Of a DNA stretch of 64,000 bases, positions 36,059 through 44,865 are shown piece by piece (position 1 is the stretch's first letter; each line of letters opens with the position of its first letter). The stretch is from Enterocloster alcoholdehydrogenati (GTDB taxonomy: Bacteria; Bacillota; Clostridia; Lachnospirales; Lachnospiraceae). The position numbers and the translations under genes were made by a program. The stretch covers positions 152,393-216,392 of the forward strand of contig NZ_BLTJ01000008.1 of the NCBI RefSeq assembly GCF_013282095.1, read 5' to 3'. Under the pieces are notes generated by a model. The model ran no database searches. It was not told the origin of the DNA and saw only the letters and a program-made list of their open reading frames with translations.

Positions 36059-37348
36059 ATGGGCAATAACCATTCAATGAGCCGTGAAAATAAAAAAAAT
36101 CAGCTGAGAAAACAGGTTGTTCCGGCGGCTGCGGCTTACCCTAAAGACGAGGACAGTGAGGAGATCCTGCGCAAAGCCCATCAGAGAACCATTAAGCGCA
36201 GGCTGCGTATTGCCATGATAATAGGTATTCTTGCAGCGCTTGCAGCAGCGGGATTATTCTACTATGACCGCTATCAGTCATTTGCAGACTACCAGGTAGT
36301 CTGGGAGTCTGGCTTCACAGAAGATGGGCAGGGGGAGAGCATTGCGGCGGAGGGAAACTTCTGCGGCTTTGTGGATTTTGCCGACGGTGTGATCAAATAC
36401 ACGAAGGACGGCGCTTCCTATCTGGACGCCAGGGGAAAAGCCGTATGGATTTTAAGTTATGAGATGAAAAATCCCATAGTGGCTGTAAACGGTGATTACG
36501 CTGCCATCGGGGACCGTCAGGGCAATTCCATTTATATTTGCGACAAAAACGGACAGCAGGGACAGGCAGCTACCTCTCTGCCTGTTCTGGCGCTCTCTAT
36601 TTCTGCAAAAGGTGTTACGGCTGCGGTGGAGGAGGATTCCAGGGCCAGCTACATTTACCTGTATAAAAAGGACGGAAATCCTCTGGATATCTATGTAAAA
36701 TCCCTTCTTTCCGGCGATGGATATCCGGTGGATGTAAGCCTTTCTCCCAGTGGGACACAGTGGATCACTTCCTTTATGTACCTGGAGGACGGGATGATCA
36801 GGAATAAGGTGGTATTTTACAACTTCGGTCTGGGAAAGAACGATCCCAAGCGGGTGGTAGGCGTGTTCATGCCTCAGGATCTGGTAGATGCCATGGCGGG
36901 CCGGGTACATTTTATGGATGACAGCCATGCGGTAATATTTACGGACAAGGGACTGCAGTTTTTCTCTACCCGGATCGAGACCTCGCCGGAATCCAAGGCC
37001 CAGATCCTTTTAAATGAAAATATCCGCAGCATCAGCTATTCGGATCAGTATGCCGCTGTGATTACGGACAACTCCGAGGGATCGGATCCATATCGCCTTC
37101 ATGTGTATCGTTCGGACGGCAGCCAGGTATTTGAAAGAGCCTTTACCTACCAGTACAGCGGTTTTGACATTGACGGAGATCTGGTTCTTCTTTATAATGA
37201 TAATTCCTGCCGCGTCTATAATATGGCAGGGACGGAGAAATTCAATGGCACCTTTGATTTTTCGGTGTCCAAGATATCCGCCGGCAGCCTTCCGGGCACC
37301 CTTTTGGTTATGGGGCCGCAGAAGATTCAGGAGATCCGTATGCGGTAG
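36059..37348 (+). CDS. DUF5711-family single-pass membrane protein
   Basis: A 429-residue protein with a basic N-terminal tail, one membrane helix at about residues 47-68 (RIAMIIGILAALAAAGLFYY), and a ~350-residue extracellular part rich in beta strands. The repeating pattern (Y..D..G..VW) suggests a beta-propeller, as annotated for DUF5711. No catalytic residues are recognisable. An AGGAGG site lies before the ATG. The glucokinase gene follows 86 bases downstream. Confidence 0.72.
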   Translation: MGNNHSMSRENKKNQLRKQVVPAAAAYPKDEDSEEILRKAHQRTIKRRLRIAMIIGILAALAAAGLFYYDRYQSFADYQVVWESGFTEDGQGESIAAEGNFCGFVDFADGVIKYTKDGASYLDARGKAVWILSYEMKNPIVAVNGDYAAIGDRQGNSIYICDKNGQQGQAATSLPVLALSISAKGVTAAVEEDSRASYIYLYKKDGNPLDIYVKSLLSGDGYPVDVSLSPSGTQWITSFMYLEDGMIRNKVVFYNFGLGKNDPKRVVGVFMPQDLVDAMAGRVHFMDDSHAVIFTDKGLQFFSTRIETSPESKAQILLNENIRSISYSDQYAAVITDNSEGSDPYRLHVYRSDGSQVFERAFTYQYSGFDIDGDLVLLYNDNSCRVYNMAGTEKFNGTFDFSVSKISAGSLPGTLLVMGPQKIQEIRMR

Positions 37349-37434
37349 AAGGAAATGATTCATGATGGATAACAGCCGGATCCCAGTCCGGCGTATGAGC
37401 CATAAATATATGATTGCAGAAAGGAAGAAATACT

Positions 37435-38379
37435 ATGGGGATGAAATGCATTGGCGTAGACGTAGGAGGCACCAGCGTTAAGCTGGGAATCTTTGAAACT
37501 ACCGGAGAACTGGTGGATAAATGGGAGGTAACAACCCGTAAGGAGGAGGGCGGAAGGCATATTCTTGCAGATGTAGCCGCCTCGATCCGTGAAAAGGTAT
37601 CATCAATGGGGCTGGACCTGAAAAGGGACGTTGTGGGAGCGGGACTTGGCGTTCCGGGACCGGTGATGCCGGATGGAAACGTAGAGGTCTGTGTAAACCT
37701 TGGATGGCATAATGTAAATCCGCAGAAGGAGTTAAGCGGGCTTTTAGACGGACTTCCTGTGAAAAGCGGCAATGACGCAAATGTAGCTGCTCTCGGTGAA
37801 ATGTGGCAGGGCGGCGGTAAGGGCTACGGCGACCTTGTGATGATCACCCTTGGCACCGGCGTAGGCGGCGGCGTGATTCTGGATCAGAAGATCGTGGCCG
37901 GACGTCACGGCCTGGGTGGTGAGATTGGTCACATCCATGTGAGAGAGGATGAGAAGGAATACTGCAACTGCGGCGGTCAGGGCTGCGTAGAGCAGATCAG
38001 CTCTGCGACCGGTATTGCAAGAGAAGCCAGAAGGAAGATGGAGTCCACAGATACGCCATCCTCTCTTCGCGCATACGGCAATGCAGTGACTGCTAAAAAT
38101 GTGCTGGATGCAGCCAAGGAGGGCGATGGACTGGCGCTGGAGGTGATGGCGGTGGTAAGCCGTTATCTGGGCCTGGCGCTGTCTCAAATTGCCCTTATCA
38201 TAGATCCGGAGATCTTCGTCATCGGAGGCGGCGTCTCCAAGGCCGGCCAGTTCCTCATCGACATGGTGCAGAAGGATTATGACCATTTCACCCCCATTTC
38301 CCCCAATAAGCCAAAACTGGGACTTGCTACCCTTGGAAATGACGCGGGGATTTATGGTGCGGCCAGACTGATACTGTAG
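37435..38379 (+). CDS. glk: ROK-family glucokinase
   Basis: A 314-residue ATP-dependent sugar kinase that feeds glucose into glycolysis. The phosphate-binding DVGGTSVKLGIF is at the N-terminus. The ROK zinc site CNCGGQGCVE and the GGEIGH motif are present at about 180-205. Catalytic Asp is in GNDANVA near residue 114. I set the start at 37435, which has AAGGAAG at the right distance; the upstream in-frame ATG at 37414 is less well placed. Glucokinase is the most likely specificity among ROK kinases of this type, but fructokinase or mannokinase activity cannot be excluded. Confidence 0.9.
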   Translation: MGMKCIGVDVGGTSVKLGIFETTGELVDKWEVTTRKEEGGRHILADVAASIREKVSSMGLDLKRDVVGAGLGVPGPVMPDGNVEVCVNLGWHNVNPQKELSGLLDGLPVKSGNDANVAALGEMWQGGGKGYGDLVMITLGTGVGGGVILDQKIVAGRHGLGGEIGHIHVREDEKEYCNCGGQGCVEQISSATGIAREARRKMESTDTPSSLRAYGNAVTAKNVLDAAKEGDGLALEVMAVVSRYLGLALSQIALIIDPEIFVIGGGVSKAGQFLIDMVQKDYDHFTPISPNKPKLGLATLGNDAGIYGAARLIL

Positions 38380-38418
38380 GCAGGGGATGGAGAATCCTCT
38401 CCTGGTATATTTTTATAA

Positions 38419-38455
38419 GGCGGTGTTCCTGTACGTAAGGAATGCCGCCGTTTTC
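38419..38455 (+). terminator. intrinsic terminator after the glucokinase
   Basis: GGCGGTGTTCCT pairs with AGGAATGCCGCC around a 7-base loop, followed by GTTTTC. Confidence 0.8.
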
Positions 38456-38533
38456 ATGTTTGGCTCTGGAAACCTGCAGTACAGATGAGATAAATTCTTT
38501 CTGCGCTCTGATGAGCAGCCGGTAATCTGCAAT

Positions 38534-38577
38534 CAAAAACAGCGGACACCGCACTACTCATGCAGTATCCGCTGTTA
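38534..38577 (-). terminator. intrinsic terminator of the choline-binding-repeat protein
   Basis: On the minus strand AACAGCGGATAC pairs with GTGTCCGCTGTT, followed by TTT. It is about 25 bases past the stop. Confidence 0.8.
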
Positions 38578-38601
38578 CAGGCAGTATGAACAGAAAATGT
38601 T

Positions 38602-39606
38602 CTACTGTCTCCAGACTCCGTTTTCGTCTACCCAGAAGTGATCTGGTGTATAGCAGTTGGCATACATGGCACCGGTGGCGGGATCCAGATAGTAGTACAG
38701 GCCATTTACCTGAATCCATCCCGTAGCCATATATCCCTGGGCGTCGAAATAGTACCACTTGCCGTTTATCTCCTTCCACTGGGAGACAGGATAGGTGCCG
38801 TCGCTGTTCTGCCACCACCAGCGTATATTGTCGGCGGCTTTTTTCCAGCCCTCGGAGGCGCCGACTGACTGCCTGGAGGAGCTGACCCAGCTGCTCTTGG
38901 CATTATTGCTGGATTTGACGGAACGAACCTTGAAGGTGTAGTTTCCGCTCTGGGTCATCCAGGAGGAGAAATCGTAATGAGTATCATATACAGACAGGGT
39001 AGAGCTTCCGCCGTCAGGAGACGTTACAAGAGAACCGTCGCGGTACAGCTCAACCTGAAAATATTTGGCAGAGTTCACGTCGTCCCATACAGCAAGGCCG
39101 GGAGTGCTGGAATCCCAGTCTGCATTTGAAGGGGCGGGAGCGTCACTCATATCGGCATCCTCGTCGAAAATAAGCTTTACAGTGATGGTCATGGTTGCCC
39201 CGCCGTCAGATTTTTTTGCATTTACGAACTTGATCTTGTCAAAACGGGATTTGATGGAGCTGTCCAGGGTAAATTTGAAGCTGCTGGAGGAGGTACCGGA
39301 GAAGGTGTAGTCGTCCTCGTTTTCCAGTCCCAGGGTGATATCTACCTCTGGAGGATTGGACTTGGACCAGTTATCTCCCTCGTCATTTACCACCTCTACT
39401 GCATCTACATAATAAAGGTCTGTGTTGTCTCCGGTGGGTGTTGCCTCCACCTCTCCGCCGCTGCTTCCCGCGCGGATGTCTGAATCAAGGGTCAGATAAA
39501 TCTTGCCTACCTTTGTCTTGCTGTCAGCCATGGCGGCAGGAGCGAAGGCAGAGGAGAGAAGGGCTGCAGCCATAAAAAAGGCCGCTGCTTTTTTAAATTG
39601 GGTCAT
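38602..39606 (-). CDS. secreted protein with C-terminal cell-wall-binding repeats
   Basis: A 334-residue exported protein. A signal peptide at residues 1-27 ends in AMADS. The middle (about 30-225) is rich in Ser, Asp and Gly, with beta-sandwich-like character and a fibronectin-III-like segment (KYFQVELYRDG...NYTFKVRSVKS). The C-terminus has CW_binding_1-type repeats (WWWQNSDGTYP, NGKWYYFDAQGYMATGW, NGLYYYLDPATG). A GAAAGGATG site precedes the start. A promoter at 39794-39822 and a long 5' leader are visible upstream. It likely attaches to the cell wall; the function of the middle domain is unknown. Confidence 0.85.
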   Translation of the reverse strand: MTQFKKAAAFFMAAALLSSAFAPAAMADSKTKVGKIYLTLDSDIRAGSSGGEVEATPTGDNTDLYYVDAVEVVNDEGDNWSKSNPPEVDITLGLENEDDYTFSGTSSSSFKFTLDSSIKSRFDKIKFVNAKKSDGGATMTITVKLIFDEDADMSDAPAPSNADWDSSTPGLAVWDDVNSAKYFQVELYRDGSLVTSPDGGSSTLSVYDTHYDFSSWMTQSGNYTFKVRSVKSSNNAKSSWVSSSRQSVGASEGWKKAADNIRWWWQNSDGTYPVSQWKEINGKWYYFDAQGYMATGWIQVNGLYYYLDPATGAMYANCYTPDHFWVDENGVWRQ

Positions 39607-39822
39607 AATCTTCCATCCTTTCTCTGTGAGAGCCGTAACCGGCGGCTCTCATATGATTCGCTGTAACAGGAAACCCGTACAGGATAGATTCTGCCGAATA
39701 TGGCGGCAGAATTTCCGTACAGAGTGTGTCCGGTTGGGTTCATACTCCCGAAAATATGACGGTAAAGAAGTTCGGGAGTATTCGCTTATGAGGAGTATAC
39801 CATAAAATGGATCTGGTGGAAA
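39607..39822 (-). promoter_or_regulatory. promoter and structured 5' leader of the 38602-39606 gene
   Basis: Minus-strand -10 TATACT (39794-39799) and -35-like TTTCCA (39817-39822) are 17 bases apart. The ~180-base leader contains two hairpins: ACTCCCGAA/TTCGGGAGT (39745-39780) and TTCTGCCG/CGGCAGAA (39688-39711). Leader-based control is possible. Confidence 0.5.
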
Positions 39823-39884
39823 GAAGAGACTTGCAATCAAAGGAATTTAAGAAAACTCCCCGCTCTGAACAGTTACGAAAAAAG

Positions 39885-39925
39885 CAAAATACCCCCATTT
39901 ATCCAAAATAGATGGATCGGGGGTA
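39885..39925 (-). terminator. intrinsic terminator of the two-component operon
   Basis: ACCCCCATTTATCC (39891-39904) pairs with GGATCGGGGGT (39914-39924). On the minus strand TATTTTGCTTTTTT follows. It lies about 45 bases past the histidine kinase stop. Confidence 0.8.
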
Positions 39926-39970
39926 CCGTCAGCAGACAGAGGTGGAGGATGGCTGCATATGGCGGAAAGC

Positions 39971-41377
39971 TTACAGAGCAGTGGAACGGGGCAGCGAGAA
40001 AATAAACTCAGTCCCCACTCCCTCTGTACTGATGACGTCGATATTTTCACCATGGGCCTGTAAAATCTCTTTTACAATAGAAAGCCCAAGTCCGGTGCCT
40101 TTTTTATCCTTTCCACGGGAGAGATCCGTCTTATAGAAACGTTCCCAGATCTTCTTTAGGCTGTCCTTTGGAATACCGATGCCTGTATCCTTTACGGAAA
40201 CAAATACCTTCTCATACTGGCCGGCGGCCTGGATATAAATCATGGAATCGTTGTGGCTAAACTTGATGGCATTGTCAATCAGGTTATAGAGAACCTGCTG
40301 AATCTTTCCCATGTCGGCGTATACCATCTGGATGGTGTCGGAAAAGGTAAGGTCGAAGCTGATATTTTTCTGCCCGCAGGTACCCTCAAAAGAGGCTGCC
40401 GTATCCTTGATGACACGGTTGATGTCAAAATTGGTCCGGGTCAGGTAGCCTTTCGCATCCAGCGAGTTTAAAGTCAGCATACTTTCCGTAAGTTTGTGGA
40501 GACGTTCTGTCTCGGAAATCACCCTGGAAAGGTATTTTTCGTACATATCAGGCGGGATGGTGCCGTCTAATACCGCTTCCAGATAGCCCTTGATGGAGGT
40601 CAGAGGAGAGCGGAAATCGTGGGATACGTTGGCAATAAAATTCTTCTGGTATTCTTCCATTTTATTCAGCTCGTCAGACATATAGTTGAGCGTGTCAGCC
40701 AGATAGCCCATTTCATCATGGGTGTTTACCTGAATCCGGTAGTCCAGATGTCCGGCGGCATACTCCTTGGCTCCTACGGTGATCTTGCGCAGAGGCAGAT
40801 AAACAGTCTGGGTAAATACCAGCAAAATGATCATAGACAGGCCGAATACCGCCGCGGAGGTAATATAAAGGATGTCCAGGATGCCTCTCTGGGACTGAGA
40901 GATCTGGTTTAAGGGGAGGTGGATGATCACATAGCCGTAGGTTGTGTAATTTCCTGTTACAGGGGAGGACACGGTGAGGACATCCTCATCAAAAAGGCCG
41001 TAATAATTTCCGATGGTATAGGAGCGGCTTCCGGAGGCAGTGGGATCAAAGTTGGGAATCACCGTCTGGCTGCGGCCGCCGTCCCTGCTGTCCATGAAAA
41101 TGGATCCCTGGTTGTCCGCAACCCAGATTTCTGCCCGAAGGTAGGCGCCAAGGCTTTTTAACTGGGCAGAAAAAGCGGTCAGATCCTGGTGCTTTCCCTC
41201 ATACATCTGGCTGCAGGAGGCGGCAATGGCATTCGCCTCGTCATAAAGGGCCTCAGAATGATCCCGGATGAGGAAATCTCTTGTGATCCGGGAGGAAAAG
41301 GTGGCAATGGTGATAAAACCAAGAAGGCCGAAGATCAGATAGCCCAGTACAAACTTGGAGTAGAGTGAACGGGTCAT
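39971..41377 (-). CDS. HAMP-domain sensor histidine kinase
   Basis: A 468-residue membrane kinase. TM1 is at about residues 8-28, an extracytoplasmic sensor region at 30-165 and TM2 at 170-190, followed by HAMP. The phospho-acceptor His is at 253 in the H-box VSHDFRSPLTS. The N-box YNLIDNAIKFSH, G1 DTGIGIP and G2 GTGLGLSIVKEI complete the HATPase domain. It starts four bases after the response regulator stop, so the two form a standard pair. The signal is unknown. The layout is similar to envelope-sensing OmpR-class systems. Confidence 0.94.
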   Translation of the reverse strand: MTRSLYSKFVLGYLIFGLLGFITIATFSSRITRDFLIRDHSEALYDEANAIAASCSQMYEGKHQDLTAFSAQLKSLGAYLRAEIWVADNQGSIFMDSRDGGRSQTVIPNFDPTASGSRSYTIGNYYGLFDEDVLTVSSPVTGNYTTYGYVIIHLPLNQISQSQRGILDILYITSAAVFGLSMIILLVFTQTVYLPLRKITVGAKEYAAGHLDYRIQVNTHDEMGYLADTLNYMSDELNKMEEYQKNFIANVSHDFRSPLTSIKGYLEAVLDGTIPPDMYEKYLSRVISETERLHKLTESMLTLNSLDAKGYLTRTNFDINRVIKDTAASFEGTCGQKNISFDLTFSDTIQMVYADMGKIQQVLYNLIDNAIKFSHNDSMIYIQAAGQYEKVFVSVKDTGIGIPKDSLKKIWERFYKTDLSRGKDKKGTGLGLSIVKEILQAHGENIDVISTEGVGTEFIFSLPRSTAL

Positions 41378-41381
41378 GGAA

Positions 41382-42092
41382 TCACCTCTTTACCTCAAAT
41401 TTATAGCCGATTCCCCATACGGTGGTAATGGACCAGTTGGCATGATCCTTGATTTTCTCCCGGAGACGCTTGATATGTACGTCCACAGTGCGGGTGTCGC
41501 CGATGTATTCATAGCCCCAGATATGGTCCAGGAGCTGTTCTCTGGTAAAAACCTGGTTAGGAGAGGATGCCAGGAAATAGAGAAGTTCCAGCTCCTTGGG
41601 AGGCATCTCCACGGAATGGCCCTTGTAAAGAACGGAATAATTGGTCAGGTTTACGATGAGATCCGGGTATTCCACATATTCGCCCTGCTGCTTTGGCTCT
41701 GAGGACACCGCGGCGGGAGCGGACTGATAACGGCGCAGAACCGCCTTTACACGGGCTACCAGTTCCTTGGAGTCAAAAGGCTTGATCATATAGTCATCAG
41801 CCCCTAACTCCAGTCCCAGAACCTTGTCAAAAATCTCACCTTTAGCCGACAGCATGATAATAGGAACCTGAGAGCCGGCCCGCAGCTCTCTGCATACCTG
41901 GTAGCCATCTATGCCCGGAAGCATCAGGTCTAAAAGTACCAGATTGGGCTTAAATTCCGAAAACACCCTCAGGGCCGCTTCGCCGTCTCCGACGATCATG
42001 GTTTCATAACATTCTTTCATTAAATACAGGGAAATGAGTTCTGCGATATTCGCATCATCATCTACAATCAGGATCCGCTGTTTCTCAGCCAT
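41382..42092 (-). CDS. OmpR-family response regulator
   Basis: A 236-residue two-domain regulator. The receiver domain has the acidic pair DDD at residues 11-13, the phospho-acceptor Asp55 in VLLDLMLPG and the Lys in IKPFDSKEL. The C-terminal winged helix (EYIGDTRTVDVHIKRLREKI) is typical of the OmpR/PhoB class. The start at 42092 has an AAGGAGGA site; the frame upstream adds 14 residues without support. It is followed by the histidine kinase and preceded, 69 bases upstream on the same strand, by mutS2. Confidence 0.95.
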   Translation of the reverse strand: MAEKQRILIVDDDANIAELISLYLMKECYETMIVGDGEAALRVFSEFKPNLVLLDLMLPGIDGYQVCRELRAGSQVPIIMLSAKGEIFDKVLGLELGADDYMIKPFDSKELVARVKAVLRRYQSAPAAVSSEPKQQGEYVEYPDLIVNLTNYSVLYKGHSVEMPPKELELLYFLASSPNQVFTREQLLDHIWGYEYIGDTRTVDVHIKRLREKIKDHANWSITTVWGIGYKFEVKR

Positions 42093-42161
42093 TGGTGAAA
42101 GTCCTCCTTGTTGGTTGTGTATACTCCCGGACACGGTGAGTTCTGGCTTTGGGAGTTTATT

Positions 42162-44672
42162 TTATTTAAAAGTCACGATAGTAACGCCGTCTCCGCCCTC
42201 ACCGAATTCGCCCAGGCGGAAGTCTTTAACGTATTTTAACTGGCGCAGGCGTTTGTGGCAGGCTGCTTTTAAAGCTCCGGTGCCGCGGCCGTGTACCACC
42301 CGGACGCTAGGCATATGGGCCAGATAGGCGTCGTCCAGATATTTTTCCATGGCAGGAACAGCCTCATCCGTGGTCATGCCGATGAGGTTTACCTCCGATC
42401 CCACGGAAAATGATTTGGACATTCGGATCTGGCCGCTGCCGCTTCCATTTCCTTTGGCCTGTGAAAATGTCTTTTTCGCTTTTGAGGAAACGCCGGACGA
42501 GCCGCCGTAGGTATGGGACGAGCCGTCGCCTAAGGTGGCGCTTATATCGTCCTCGCGGATCAGTTCCAGATCCTTTATATTGACCTTGGAGCGAAGAATA
42601 CCCATCTGGACGAACAGGTCGCCTCTGGCATCAGGAAGAGAGCTGACCGTGCCTTTTAAGTTCATGGAAAGAACCCTGACGCCGTCTCCTACCTTTAATT
42701 TCTTTGGAGAGACGGGCTGATTAGGGCCTTTTGTTTTGACAGCCAGCTTGTCGTCCGTCTTTTTTAACTGCTCCCTCAGCCTGGTTCTCTGGGCCTCCAG
42801 TTCTTTTCCTACGCCGGAATCAGCGGCCAGCTTGTTGATCTGACGGATGGTCTGATCGGCGGTTTCCTTGGCCTCTCTCAGAATGCGCTGGGCCTCCTCA
42901 GAAGCATTTCGGATCAGCTTGTCCTTGCGTTCGTCCAGCCGTTCTTCTTTCTGGGTGAGCCGTGATTTCAGCTGAGCGATCTCTTCTTTATAAGAGCGGA
43001 TCTCCTCCTGCTCTTTTTCGATGGTGATGCGGCTGGTCTCCAGGCTGGCTAGAAGATCCTCAAAGGACTGGTCTTTGGACTCCAGATGGGTCTTTGCATC
43101 CTCGATAATGAAATCGGGAAGCCCCAGTTTTTGGGAAATGGCAAAGGCGTTGCTCTTTCCGGGAATACCGATAAGCAGACGGTAGGTGGGCTGTAAGGTT
43201 TCCACGCTGAATTCGCAGCAGGCATTTTCTACGCCTGGGGTGGTGAGAGCAAAGACCTTTAACTCACTGTAATGCGTAGTGGCCATGGTGCGGCATTTCA
43301 TATTGTGGAGGAAGGACAGGACGGCGATGGCCAGGGCTGCGCCCTCGGTGGGATCCGTCCCTGCGCCCAGCTCGTCAAAGAGGCAGAGGGAGCGGGAATC
43401 TGCCTGCTGTAAAATATTTACAATATTTGTCATGTGGGCCGAGAAGGTACTGAGGCTCTGTTCGATGCTCTGTTCATCGCCGATATCGGCAAAAACCTCG
43501 TCAAATACGGCCAGCTCCGAGCCTTCCCAGGCGGGAATGTGAAGTCCCGCCTGGCCCATAAGGGTAAAAAGTCCCACTGTCTTTAGGGAAACGGTTTTAC
43601 CGCCTGTGTTGGGGCCGGTAACGATAAGCAGATCAAAATCTTTTCCCAGCCAGACGTTGACAGGAACTACCTTCTGGGGATCCAGAAGGGGATGGCGTCC
43701 GTCCTTGATGTGGATGCGGCCCTGGTCATTAAAAACAGGGGCGCTGCAGCGGTACTGGCGGGACAGGGCGGCTCTTGCAAAAATGAAATCTAGCTGGGCC
43801 AGAAGTTCCATGTTCAGACGCAGCTCCTCGATGTGAGGGGCTGCCTCATTGCTCAGTGAGGCCAGAACGGCTTCAATCTCCTTCTGCTCCTGGATCTCCA
43901 GTTCCCGTATCTCATTGTTCAGCCTGATAATGGCCATGGGCTCGATAAACAGAGTGGAGCCAGTGGCAGACTGATCATGTACCATGCCGGATACCTGGCT
44001 CTTGTATTCTGCCTTGACAGGAAGGCAGTAGCGTCCGTCCCTCATGGTGATCACGGCATCCTGAAGGTAGGTGCGGTGGGAATTTAAAATGGTATTTAAC
44101 TGGGTGTGGATCCGGTCAGCGGCAGCCTTGATAGAACGGCGCACCCGTGAAAGGCCGGGGCTGGCGTCATCTGCCACTTCATCCTCGGAAATGATACAGC
44201 GTTTGATTTCGTTATTTAAGGGTGTAAGAGGCTCAAGGGCCTGGAAAAACGGATCCAGAGAGTCGGGAACATATTCGGCGGCTTCCGTCTGCTTTGGCGG
44301 CTTCTGGCCCGGAAAGCGAGGCGTAAAGACAGGCGTATCCTCCGCATCCCGGCGTCCGTAGGATTTGGCTCTGGCTGCTACGGTAAGAACAGAACTGATG
44401 GAAAGAAGCTCCGGGATGCTTAAGGAACTGCCGATCTCCAGCCTTTTTAAGGAGCCGCCGATCTCTCTGAGACCGGAAAAAGACACGGAACCCTTTAAAC
44501 GGACCCGGTCAGCTGCGTCGGTAGTCTGGGCCTGGCGGGTACGTATTTCCTCCAGATCAGAGGAGGGGGTCAGTTCTCTGCAAAGCGCCTTTCCCAGAGG
44601 AGAGGCCGCATGGGATTCCAGTTGAGTGATAATCTTTGTATATTCTAAGGTTTTTAAGGATTTTTGGTTCAT
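42162..44672 (-). CDS. mutS2: endonuclease MutS2
   Basis: An 836-residue MutS2: a MutS-type core and ATPase without the mismatch-recognition domain I, plus a C-terminal Smr nuclease domain. Walker A is TGPNTGGKTVS, and the Walker B/ABC-signature region FDELGAGTDPTEG is present. A long coiled coil covers about residues 520-620, and the Smr domain carries VVHGRGTGALK. It acts on recombination intermediates or collided ribosomes depending on the species. The start is the ATG at 44672 with AGGAGG; the frame is open for 100 further codons upstream but these are not family-like and cross a promoter region. Confidence 0.94.
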   Translation of the reverse strand: MNQKSLKTLEYTKIITQLESHAASPLGKALCRELTPSSDLEEIRTRQAQTTDAADRVRLKGSVSFSGLREIGGSLKRLEIGSSLSIPELLSISSVLTVAARAKSYGRRDAEDTPVFTPRFPGQKPPKQTEAAEYVPDSLDPFFQALEPLTPLNNEIKRCIISEDEVADDASPGLSRVRRSIKAAADRIHTQLNTILNSHRTYLQDAVITMRDGRYCLPVKAEYKSQVSGMVHDQSATGSTLFIEPMAIIRLNNEIRELEIQEQKEIEAVLASLSNEAAPHIEELRLNMELLAQLDFIFARAALSRQYRCSAPVFNDQGRIHIKDGRHPLLDPQKVVPVNVWLGKDFDLLIVTGPNTGGKTVSLKTVGLFTLMGQAGLHIPAWEGSELAVFDEVFADIGDEQSIEQSLSTFSAHMTNIVNILQQADSRSLCLFDELGAGTDPTEGAALAIAVLSFLHNMKCRTMATTHYSELKVFALTTPGVENACCEFSVETLQPTYRLLIGIPGKSNAFAISQKLGLPDFIIEDAKTHLESKDQSFEDLLASLETSRITIEKEQEEIRSYKEEIAQLKSRLTQKEERLDERKDKLIRNASEEAQRILREAKETADQTIRQINKLAADSGVGKELEAQRTRLREQLKKTDDKLAVKTKGPNQPVSPKKLKVGDGVRVLSMNLKGTVSSLPDARGDLFVQMGILRSKVNIKDLELIREDDISATLGDGSSHTYGGSSGVSSKAKKTFSQAKGNGSGSGQIRMSKSFSVGSEVNLIGMTTDEAVPAMEKYLDDAYLAHMPSVRVVHGRGTGALKAACHKRLRQLKYVKDFRLGEFGEGGDGVTIVTFK

Positions 44673-44865
44673 ATTTATAGGTAACCTCCTGTGGATGGTA
44701 AAACATTTCAGCTTCGCTGTATAACCAGCTCTGGGGCTAGTATACCACATCCCAGGGATATTTTGATAGGAAAAATTCTGTTTCTCTGCTGCGGCAACAA
44801 AAACTTGCATATTATGCGGGAGAACCGTATAATAAGAGGTGAGATTCTTCGTAAGGAGGAGCGAG